A stretch of 64,000 nt of DNA from Panulirus ornatus. Taxonomy: Eukaryota > Arthropoda > Malacostraca > Decapoda > Palinuridae. Positions 49,585 through 59,104 of this stretch are shown here, piece after piece; within the stretch, counting starts at the first letter, position 1; each line of letters opens with the position of its first letter. The stretch is taken from contig NC_092240.1 in NCBI RefSeq assembly GCF_036320965.1, forward strand, positions 16,566,501 to 16,630,500, read 5' to 3'. The position numbers were made by a program, and so were the translations under genes. Under the pieces are notes generated by a model. It searched no databases. It was not told where the DNA came from and worked only from the letters and a program-made list of their open reading frames with translations.

Positions 49585-52010
49585 TATCAAAGTCGGTCCA
49601 GAACGCCACCGATTGCACCAGGCCAAAATAACAAATGTGCACATTCATTGATAATGTCAGTAAAGGAATAAAAAAAAATAGTCACATTTTATTGCAAATT
49701 ATATAGGGTACTAATATGAATAGAAGTCACTATTTTTTTGTAATTCCAGTCTAGCCCTCTTGATTCTTTTATGGGAACTTTTTACTGTATATATATCTTT
49801 GACATTCTTATGAATGTACGAGATCAGCTGTTCGGATGCAGGCATGCCAACTACGTTGTGTATATTATCACAAAAATATTAAATATACCACTAAACTAGT
49901 GTAACGGTTAAACTTCAAATATTGGTTTTATTCTATAAAATAACGTTTTATACGGCAAATTCAATGCTTTATAATTTTATTTTTAAGGGATAATGACTTA
50001 AAAAGATTGGTAGTGTTTGTTTACAGTGGCGCCTAAAAATAGTTTCACCTGTAATAACCATTATATCAATTATGAAAAGTAAACAGCGCATTAAAATCCC
50101 TATAATCCATCCGTATTTGATGGTTTTATGCTTCAATGCGTTCAACGAATGACATCCGAACTCATCCATGTCCAATATCACCTTCCTGCAAGCCTACGTG
50201 ACAAACTGAAGGCCTTGTTTGGCCTCGGAAGTGATTCCACATGAGGCAATACAGTTATACACTGCACTCCGAAAACCGTATCTGCAGGTTTTTCTATAAA
50301 TCCTCAAAGTAGTTTTTATTAATGGCTAATGAAGTCGACAAGAAACTATGCGATCATATCTCTACGAGTAAGAAGATAAGATCTATAAAATTACCCAAAT
50401 ATGTACATATCAAGGGTTGAAATAAGATATTTGCTTTATGATTTAGTCAGGAGATTTTCAAAACTGAGTAGCAAAGCTTAAACTTTATGCGTTTTCCCAT
50501 AGATTTACGGGGACGGGTACCTGTGCTGATGTCACTGAAGCGAAAACTAGGTAAAGGTTCCTGGTGCCAAGGTCATTCAGAAATTTCGATTCTGATTTCC
50601 TTGCTCACATTCTTACTGCATCTTACCCCACCTTACATCTTTGACAACTTTACTTGATATTCATACAGGAATGTGAGGACTGATAAAGGTTTCAGATATA
50701 TAAATAAATAGAATACTCTATTAGAATGGTCACGAGTGTGGATCTTTTAAGTAGCCATGCTTCCTTAGGGGTAAAGGGAGAAGTGAGGGAGGAGTACGGT
50801 TGTGCTATTACAGGAGTATGAGCAGTTGCCGGGGTTCCATGGTACTAGTACCGGATGAGGGAGGCGTTGCAAAGGTTTGCTGGAGGTGCTGCAGGAGGAA
50901 AGAGGCGTTGTGGGTTGCCCCTTGATGCTGTTGCGAAAGAAAAGGGATGATGCGGTTCCACGAAGTTCATGCATCAAATAAGTCACACATCGATAAGACT
51001 GGAGGAGGTGGTGGCCATATTGTGATATTCTCCGCTGGAGGAAGATTTTTGCCCTCCCCTTCTCACCCTCTCCCCTTATTCTTAATGGGTCTCTGGCCTT
51101 CCAGCGAAGGATTCAATTTTGTTATTTCTATCATTTGTTAACTGTTCCTCTTTTTCAGCTTTTAGCCAACAAACAAGGCTAAAAACAAAGTATGCCAACA
51201 GTACATTTTTAAATCTTCAAGCCTTTGACGTAATGAGAATAATTTCACTTGTTAACTCAAATCTGCTTATACTTAGTTTTAAGGTAAAATGTAAGAGTAT
51301 TATAGGACCTGAATGAAAATAAAATGTAAGGGGTTTGAAGTCCCGTCAGCGGCCTGGGAGTTGTGTACCTGCTTCCCAATTCCCGTAGCTTAAGTGTCCC
51401 GTGTTTACGTATGATGGCTGGTTGTTTAGTTTAGTTACTAGGGTTTTAAGACTTGTTAATGAAACCGTCAACGTCAAGTTATGACCACCAACTGAAAAGT
51501 CTTGAACACTTTCTTTTAAGTGCTCAAGATAAGTTTAAAAGACCATAACGCATATACGACCCTCGAGGAATACAAATGATTGGTTATTTCAGCTATAAGC
51601 CTAGCCACTGCCCAGGCTATAAAGACCGTCACCATCAAGTTATGAAAAAAAAAAAAATCGAAGCACCTCTTCACGTTGGCTTATAAGGCTCGCATAAGCT
51701 GCACACAGACACAACACCCCAAGCTTTACTTACACATAGGGACATAGCATCAATGTCACCCACGTTATCTGGGTGTTTTAAGGTGAACTATGGTTGCATG
51801 GCCCTCACCCGCCACCTAGGTGTGTGCAAGTAAACTATGGCACATGGAGGACTGTATTCCTCCCTGCATCCTGTATGAGGATGCTTCTGATCTTTACCCA
51901 CCTACTTCATCTCTTAAAGCCCAGAGTTTTTAATATACCTTCAAAACATATTGCCAATCTCAAAGAAAGTAGACCATTCTAACCATCACTTTTGCTTGGT
52001 AGCTCCACAG
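49585..52010. other. ADO upstream region and unique sequence
   Basis: This should hold the ADO 5' UTR and promoter, but no TATA box or initiator can be singled out. A short motif, ACCGTCAACGTCAAGTTATGA (first at about 51465), recurs diverged near 51627. No genes or element ends are seen. Confidence 0.4.
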
Positions 52011-52019
52011 TCCTCAACT

Positions 52020-52640
52020 CCTTTTTTAGATACTTATGATCCCAATCCCTTATTTCAAATCATCAGCACAGCTTTCGCTGCTTGTGAAGTCCACTGTTGA
52101 TCCTGTGTGCACTGTGGCTGAACTCTGGTCCTCCTCTCTTTGGGAATTTGGTGAATCTTTTGTGGAGGCTATAGATACATGTTTCGCATTTAATAAATTG
52201 CGGAACAAGTTGGTTTACTAAATCAAATTCTTCTTTTGATGTTTCTGCTTCTCTTTGTTCATATTTCCTGCCGTTTTCAGCGGTAGTTACCAATGAAGCT
52301 GTGGCTCTCTTACACTATATCAAAAGTGGAGCCCAGTAGGGTTGTGCCCTATCGCCTCTCCTCTTTCCTCTCTACATAAATGATCCTTCTCTATTCATCG
52401 ACTGACGACTCCACTCTGCATACTTCATATCACTTTCCCAGCTCTCATGACTGGTATACATTTATCATCCTTAATATCCGTCCTGTGTCAATTCGGATTT
52501 TTGGGATTTCGCGGTGTGGTCAAGCTCCCACACACTTTGTTGATCATGGTCGAGCTATTTCACTCCCAACAGTACAGTACTTCTGCTATGACTGATGCTA
52601 CAGCACTGAAGTAATTCTAGTGTTATGACGCACCCAAGAC
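52020..52640 (+). pseudogene. Decayed non-LTR retrotransposon RT fragment, plus strand
   Basis: FNKLRNKLVY (52190-52220) is followed by a region equivalent to motif B (SGAQ, GCALSPLLF-like, 52330-52375), then a LYINDPSLF-like segment and TDDSTLHTSYHF (52403-52440), a spoiled YADDSTLH motif C. Frames change several times. It is a different family from the RTE copies. Confidence 0.6.
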
Positions 52641-52839
52641 AAGAGAAAACAAAGGAAATTCAGGACCTGAAACGAATTATTACTTGAGAATCCCATGAAT
52701 TTAAGTGAATACCCTAGTTACGACACCTCACAATGGGTACAATCAACAGAATGCCACAATGAAGAACGTGGTGACATTGTCATGCTGCACACACCATGAA
52801 GCGGTATATTCCCCCACTGTCCACGGCAAATTACAGTAG

Positions 52840-53410
52840 AACTCTCTGGCCGTCATTATCGTGAACTGCAAGAAATTGAACTTTAGAATTGTTCAGTTAT
52901 GATAGTCCCCAAATCTGCTCGTCTAATGAATACAATCTAGTTAAACTGGTGAATTTGCCACACTCCATGAAACGATAATATCCATCCACTGTGTAAGATA
53001 ACATATGCGGCATTTCTACGTGGCTACAATTACCATGAATTGCAAGACATTTCACAACTGAATCTTTCACTTATGAAGGCCCAAAATCAGTTCCTCCAAC
53101 AAAATACCATTTGGTGAAATTGGTATATTGGAAAATGACGCTGGAGTACTGTACTAAACCTCCCTGGCTACCATTCCAGTGAATCACATTTTACTCTCTA
53201 ACTTTCCAGTTATGATGTCTCTAAATCGGCAAAAAAATGGTGAATTTTGTATACAGAAGTATGACCTAGCACATTTAGAAAGACAGCTTGTCACTTTCTC
53301 TAAGTTTCTTGAATGCTGTCGCTTACTTTATCTTTTAACCTTTCACAATTCTCTATATTTCAATCAAGGCCAGGCACTGAGGTGGACTTTTGTTCGTGAT
53401 GGAGCCTCCG
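52840..53410. repeat. Diverged tandem repeat, ~140-170 bp unit
   Basis: A module of the form CTGGCTACNATT..GTGAATTGCA, ATTTTAC/ACTTTAGAAT, CAGTTATGATNNCCAAAATC recurs starting near 52848, 53020 and 53162, and again near 53697 after an insertion. Confidence 0.5.
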
Positions 53411-53417
53411 ACAAAAG

Positions 53418-53420
<3 letters not shown>

Positions 53421-53494
<74 letters not shown>
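53421..53494. repeat. (TA)n microsatellite plus T run
   Basis: TA to 53479 then T to 53494. The T run looks like the tail of the minus-strand RTE 3' end that follows. Confidence 0.97.
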
Positions 53495-53630
53495 ATACTT
53501 TGTCGCTGTCTCCCGCGTTCCAAAAGAAGGAACAGAGAAGAGGGCCAGGTGAGGATATTCCCTCAAAGGCCCAGTCCTCTGTTCTTAACGCTACCTCGCT
53601 AACGCGGGAAATGGCGAATAGTTTGAAAGA
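53495..53630 (+). mobile_element. Rearranged SIDE-like element: inverted RTE 3' end fused to a SIDE 3' half (copy 5)
   Basis: ATACTTTGTCGCTGTCTCCC (53495) is the complement of an RTE 3' end. At about 53520 it switches to plus-strand SIDE sequence (CCAAAAGAAGGAACAGAGAA) that ends normally (ACCTCGCTAACGCGGGAAAT). The 5' half of the SIDE is missing. Confidence 0.75.
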
Positions 53631-53780
53631 TATATATATATAAATCGATATCCCTCGTTTGTCTGACAAGACATCGGATTCCTACAGCAGACCTACCTGG
53701 CTACAACTGTTGTGAAAATCGATCCATTTTACTTTATGAGTTACATATAATGACCTAAAATCTGGGTCGCCATAACGGAG
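53631..53780. repeat. Last unit of the ~140-170 bp diverged repeat
   Basis: The module (CTGGCTACAACTGTTGTGAA, then ATAATGACCTAAAATCTGG) continues after the inserted SIDE-like element, showing that the insertion split the array. Confidence 0.45.
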
Positions 53781-54480
53781 ATATTCTGGAATCTTATATC
53801 GGGGTCGTTTCATGAGTCATTACAACGGGGACGAGATTCCACTTACCTGTAATCGAGGTCGATTCAAGAGTCACTATATCGAGGTCGGAATTGAGTAGTA
53901 GTTATACTGGGGGTCGAGACTTAGGAGTTGCTATAACGGAGTGCTAGTGGTGGGGGTCGAGACTGAAGTGTTACTATATCAGTTAGAGTCAATAGTCACT
54001 GTATCGGGGTCGATTCTTAGGCGCAAATCCACGCAGTCGGGATTAAACTTTCACTATAACGAGGTAAAGATCCTTGAGTTACTACATCAGGTTTATTATT
54101 TTTTGTTTTGTTTTGGGGGAGGGCATTATATAAAGGTTGAGTTTGAAAATTCGCTGTAAGAAAAAAAAAGGTCGAGACTCCGTAGTTCTTATATCGGGGG
54201 TCGAGATTGAGGAGTCATTACAACGGGGGTCCAGTTCAGGCGTATTCGCACCTGTGGTAAGTTTCCGGAGTCCCTACATCAAAGTAGTGGCTGAAAAATC
54301 ATGAAAGCGGGATTAAAGACACGAAGGCTTTATACCGTAATCGAAAATCGTAAGTCATATATCGGCCACGATATCTGTAGGTCGCTCATTCGGGGTTACG
54401 ATCCACGGGTTCCCACATTAACGAGGTCTTGTGGCAGGAGCGAGAACTCACACGAGATACCATTTTGGACGCGAGGTTCT
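53780..54480. repeat. Degenerate ~29-bp minisatellite
   Basis: A unit close to CGGGGGTCGAGATT, GAGGAGTCACTATAA recurs many times with heavy divergence, e.g. at 53800, 53860, 53885, 53912, 53955, 54005, 54170, 54196 and 54226. A short unrelated T/G-rich stretch interrupts it near 54090-54120. Confidence 0.7.
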
Positions 54481-54559
54481 AGAATTTCTATATGGTGGTG
54501 GGAATGAACCGAACGCGTGTCGTCACTATAGCTGCTACATAGCTTCGGAAAGGCATTCA

Positions 54560-55600
54560 GCGTGTGGAATAGGCCTTTATTATGAAGCTTTTCCCAAGAG
54601 AAAAAAGAAATATCTTGTGGGTAATTTTTTCAGACCAAAAACATATATTTTTTTTAAACTGGAATATAAAGTAATGAAAAGAATTTATACTTGATACTGT
54701 AAAATATTTCACAGTACCTTCTCTGACTGACAGATACGTAATAAATATAAAGCATAAAGTCATTATGTATTTCGATTATGTAATTCTTTAAATACTCATT
54801 GGTAGTATTTACCAGCCCCCACCCCCAAAAAAATCAACACCAGAATGGTATTCAACGTAAAAAATATGCACAATATTTATTGTTTTGAAGGAAATCTATT
54901 TTTCTTCTAAATTAGACACAAACAGTCCATAGGTAAAACTGCAAAGAATGCAGGCATTCTTCGGGTCAAAAACTTTTTGTTTCAGAATTGAAATATAACA
55001 TGAGAAAAGGCCTGTATACCTGAAATGATAATCTAAGATATATCATAATGCTCCCTTTAACCGGTAGATACCCACTGAATATCTAGCAACTAGCCATGAA
55101 ATGATCTCATGTCGGCAATCAAATACTTAATTACTGCAATTTGAGGTGAATGATAAAAAAAAAAAAATATTGCACATTCATTCCTTGGGTTAACAGGTAG
55201 CGTCAGAATGGATCGAATAATAATGCCATTTCTCACACATGTAATCATTTAAAAATGACAATTAGATGTCAAGGCTCCAAAACAATATTTTGAAAAAAAA
55301 AATCTCTTTTAGCAGGAAAAAATATGTGCTGAGGTTTTAAAAGCAAATCCGTTTCACAATGAAAATTCAGAAATAATACAGTATGAATTTGAAAGAAAAA
55401 ACTTTCAAAATCGGAATATATCATAATGGAAGGCTTCTGCACTTGAAAGAAAAAAGTAACATATTTCACATTGATTTACTCTAGCTTACAGACACCGAGT
55501 AATTATGAAGCGAATAATCATGTAATATGTTAAACATATAATCATTTCAAGGATAAATAATACAACTTAATGGCCCCCAAACAACATTTCTACCACAGGA
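54560..55600. repeat. Very diverged tandem array, ~330-420 bp spacing
   Basis: A block of the form GGAATATAA...AATG, CTTGATA/CTGAAATG, ATATTTCA, CTGACAGATAC/CGGTAGATAC/TTACAGACAC, GTAAT recurs near 54655, 54984 and 55405. Homopolymer-rich AT sequence fills the spaces. No coding frame. Confidence 0.4.
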
Positions 55601-55816
55601 TTTTATTCAGCCCGAAAACAGGGCCCCTAAGAAAGTGTTCCTTTTAATTCATTCTAATTTTATCAAAGGACTAACTTGATGACTCAATTAGACTTTCATA
55701 TCTTCCCTTGGCTGGTAGCCGAACGTCAAGGGAAGACTTTTGTTTGATAATGCCTCAAAGTGCTGCCAAGGAGAGGTTCCTGATGGTCAAGAATGGACAT
55801 CAGGTCATGAACACTG

Positions 55817-55819
<3 letters not shown>

Positions 55820-55887
<68 letters not shown>
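55820..55887. repeat. (CT)n microsatellite
   Basis: Uninterrupted CT dinucleotide run of about 34 units. Confidence 0.98.
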
Positions 55888-55889
<2 letters not shown>

Positions 55890-56526
55890 GCCTCGGACTG
55901 AAAACTTAGGAGGCAGTCGTCCAAAGTCGACATGTGTCATTACAAGTCGTGACCATTTCCTCCAATCTGTCTTTGTGTCTTCTGGATAAGGGAGCTTGAC
56001 TTTGTACATTCTCCTCCTACAAGGGAAATACAAAAAATCTGATTAAATAAAAACCCTGAATTTCACCATCACGTTCATAATTCATAGTTCAAGATGAACG
56101 CAATACCCATCTCCTTGGACGGAAGAACAGGTTTTGAATGAAGCTTAATGATAAATGTACTGCTGATTACCTGCCGCTACTGGGGTACAATCTCATTCAC
56201 TGAGCCCATCCTGCAGGGCGGGGCAGCTAGTATCTCAGTTATCACAGTCTCCGCTTCCTGCATCACCAAGTAACAACTTTACATGTTGTTATTAGCGCGC
56301 TCGGTATTTCTTATAATTCAATTTGACAGCCCCAGGACCTCTTTTATGGTGCTCCTGCACCTCTAAGGCTGCAATACACCCAGCAGCAGGGAATTATGGA
56401 CTCCTTTGGAGTGAGAGGTTCCACGACAATGCTGCACTGCTTTTTCTTCATTGAATATGATTTGGCCTTACCTAATATAATTTCGCACTCAGATTGCAAT
56501 TCTCTGTATGCGGAGTCTAGAAACAT

Positions 56527-56527
<1 letters not shown>
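55888..56527. other. Unique sequence, nothing recognised
   Basis: No convincing coding exon, element end or tandem repeat is seen. Confidence 0.4.
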
Positions 56528-56603
<76 letters not shown>

Positions 56604-56658
56604 TGCCGCTATCTCCCGCGTTTGCGAGGTAGCGCAAGGAAACAGACGAAAGAAATGG

Positions 56659-56724
<66 letters not shown>
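56528..56724 (-). mobile_element. 57-bp RTE 3' tip between two (TA)n arrays
   Basis: (TA)n at 56528-56585 and a T run to 56604 are followed by the complement of the RTE 3' end (56605-56661, containing ATCTCCCGCGTTTGCGAGGT). A second (TA)n runs 56662-56724. It is an extremely 5'-truncated minus-strand insertion. Confidence 0.85.
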
Positions 56725-56728
<4 letters not shown>

Positions 56729-58076
56729 CCCAGTGAATGTCGGTTTGCGGCAGGGGTGCGTGATGTCTCCATGGTTGTTTAATTTATTTATGGATGGGGT
56801 GATTAGGGAAGTAAATGCAAGAGTTTTGGAGAGAGGGGCAAGTATACAGTCTTTTGTGGATGAGAGGGCTTGAGAAGTGAGTCAGTTGTTGTTCGCTGAT
56901 GTTACAGCACTGGGGCTGATTCGGGTGAGAAACTGCAGAAGTTGGTGACTGAGTTTGGTAAAGTGTGTGAAAGAAGAAAGCTGAGAGTAAATGTGAATAA
57001 AAGCAAGGTTAATATGTACAGTAGGGTTGAGGGACAAGTTAATTGGGAGGTAAATCTGAATGGAGAAAAACTGGAGGCAGTGAGTTGTTTTAGATATCTG
57101 GGAGTGGATTTAGCAGCGGATGGAACCAAGGAAGCGGAAGTGAGTCACAGGGTGGGGTAGGGGGAGAAGGTTCTGGATGCTTTGAAGGATGTGTGGAAGG
57201 CGAGAACGTTATCTCGGAGAGCAAAAATGGGTATGTATGAAGGAATAGTGGTTCCAACAATGTTATATGGTTGCGAGGCATGGGCTATAAATGCGGAGGA
57301 AGGTGGATGTGTTGGAAAGCAAATGTCTGAGGACAACATGTGGTGTGAGGTGGTTTGACCGAGTAAGTAATGAAAGGGTATGAGAGATGTGTGGTAATAA
57401 AAAGAGTGTGGTTGAGAGAGCCGAAGAGGGTGTGTTGAAATGGCATGGTCACATGGAGCGAATGCGCGAGGAAAGATTGACAAAGAGGATATATGTGTCT
57501 GATGTAGAGGGAACGAGGAGAAGCGGGAGACCAAATTGGAGGTGGAGGGATGGAGTGAAAAAGACTTTGAGCGATCGTGGCCTGAACATAGAGGAGGGTG
57601 AAAGGCATGTAAGGAATAGAGTGAATTGGAACGATGTGGTATAACAGGGTCGACGTGCTGTCAATGGATGGAATCAGGGCATGTGAAACGTCTGGAAAGT
57701 TTTGCGGGGCCTGGATATGGAAAGGGAGCTATAGTTTCGGTGCATTACACATGACAGCTAGAGACTGAGTGTTAACGACTGTGGTCTTTTCTGTCTTTTC
57801 CTAGCGCTACGTCACGGGGGGGGGGGGGGGGGGGGGGAGGAGGAGGAGGAAATGCTATTTCATGTGTGACAGGTTGGCGACGAGAATGGATGAAGGCAGC
57901 AAGTATGAATATGTACATGTGTATATATGTATATGTCTGTGTATGTATATGTATGTATATGTGCGTGTGTGGGCGTTTATGTATATACACGTGTATGTGG
58001 GTGGGTTGGCCATTCTTTCGTCTGTTTCCTTGCGCTACTTCGCTAACGCGGGAGACGGCGATTAAGTATAGTAGAA
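56725..58076 (+). mobile_element. 5'-truncated, older RTE LINE, plus strand (long-tail subfamily)
   Basis: It starts at VNVGLRQGCVMSPWLFNLF (56735), has a spoiled motif C (FADVTALG near 56890), KLRVNVNKSKVN, LGVDLAADGTKEAEV, then GRPNWRWRDGVKKTL, and the long 3' UTR to GCGGGAGACGGCGATTAAGT. Several frameshifts and stops. A run of about 23 G with a (GGA)n stretch lies in the 3' UTR at 57815-57850. Confidence 0.88.
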
Positions 58077-58109
58077 AAATTATATACATATATATATATA
58101 TGTAAGAAA

Positions 58110-58384
58110 CAATTTAGAAAACAAACTTTTAGCTTAAAATGAATGAAAAAATGAATGTCACATAATGGTTCAACCTCTGGCTATGGAAAAGGAAATGTAC
58201 AATTTATTCACACAAACGTCAATAGCAGTTCTCATCAATTTCACCACTGTATCAATAAGCTTCAATGTCTAAGCTACATTTTTCTCCAACTTCACTATTT
58301 TCTTGTCAAAAACACCATGCATGAAAACTATCACTCCAGTAACACAACTATAAACATTTACTTCCCCTTTAAAAGTTCTGGGGA
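58110..58384. other. Unique AT-rich sequence
   Basis: No feature recognised. Confidence 0.35.
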
Positions 58385-58640
58385 AGTCTGTCTCGATACA
58401 CTGCGGCGAGGCGACGCGACGCTGACACAATCACTGTCACAATATCACTTCTGCCTCCTCAAGTCAATCTCTCAGCCACAGTGCAGGCCTTCATCGTCGA
58501 AAATCGGTCTTGTCTTCAGACGTCTCCTCGTAATCACATCCTCGCACGGTACGGGGAGGAAGTTCTACACCCGCGAGATCCTTGCATGTGGACACGTGGC
58601 ACGGTCGTCTTGACCTTGCTGGTATGAAATGCGTCCCTCA
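58385..58640. other. GC- and CpG-rich block of unknown nature
   Basis: Composition changes sharply from the AT-rich surroundings (CACTGCGGCGAGGCGACGCG near 58400; CGCACGGTACGGGGAGGAAG near 58544). Open frames through it show no recognisable protein motif. A promoter or 5' exon of an unseen gene, or an LTR piece, are possibilities. Confidence 0.3.
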
Positions 58641-58651
58641 CGCAGAAGTGA

Positions 58652-58748
58652 TCTACACAGCTTTCCATGGTTTACCCCAGACGCTTCACATGCCCTGATT
58701 CAATCCACTGACAGCACGTCAACCCCGGTATACCAAATTGATCCAATT
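58652..58748 (-). mobile_element. RTE 3' UTR fragment, minus strand, no tail
   Basis: CTACACAGCTTTCCATGGTT to CGGTATACCAAATTGATCCA is the internal part of the RTE 3' UTR and the last codons. Both element ends are missing. Confidence 0.85.
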
Positions 58749-58947
58749 CCCATGGAATCTATGGTGATTTGTGAAGAGGCCTCATAACAATATAACTTTC
58801 ATGAAAATATAGTTACTATGACAAATTCATTACAATGAAATACAAACGATATCACATTATGGTTTCGATAATCATACACCAATCATGATCACATAGATAA
58901 AACCTTCAAAACAAAGCAAGGGTAGCAATAACGCAGGGAGGAATAGC

Positions 58948-58978
58948 TACATCCTAGCTCTGAAAGAGCTAGGATGTA
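58948..58978. other. Perfect 14-bp inverted repeat
   Basis: TACATCCTAGCTCT and its exact complement AGAGCTAGGATGTA are separated by only GAA, a strong hairpin in DNA or RNA. Confidence 0.9.
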
Positions 58979-59104
58979 TATATATGTATGTGTGTGTATA
59001 TATATGTATGTTTTGTATATATATGTATGTGTGTGTGTGTGTGTGTGTATGTGCGTATGTGTGTGTATGTGTGTGTGTGTGTGTATGTATATATATATGT
59101 ATAT
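58978..59104. repeat. (TG/TA)n compound microsatellite
   Basis: Alternating TATG and GTGT runs immediately before the 5' end of the intact RTE. Confidence 0.95.

Noticed and set aside
49585..49644. Longer ADO N-terminus starting at 49644
   Set aside because: The 20 extra residues do not resemble ADO, and a TGA lies immediately upstream. The conserved MASL start at 49584 is preferred, though not proven.
50947..51141. Small coding frame near 51 kb (also 51794-51982)
   Set aside because: No protein-like composition, no splice context and no recognisable motif.
57815..57838. G run as a quadruplex or regulatory site
   Set aside because: A homopolymer inside a decayed RTE 3' UTR. Its length may be unreliable and there is no positional reason to assign a function.
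58155..58613. 152-codon open frame on the plus strand
   Set aside because: It runs from AT-rich to GC-rich sequence with no motif and no splice or start context. Kept only as an unexplained GC-rich block.
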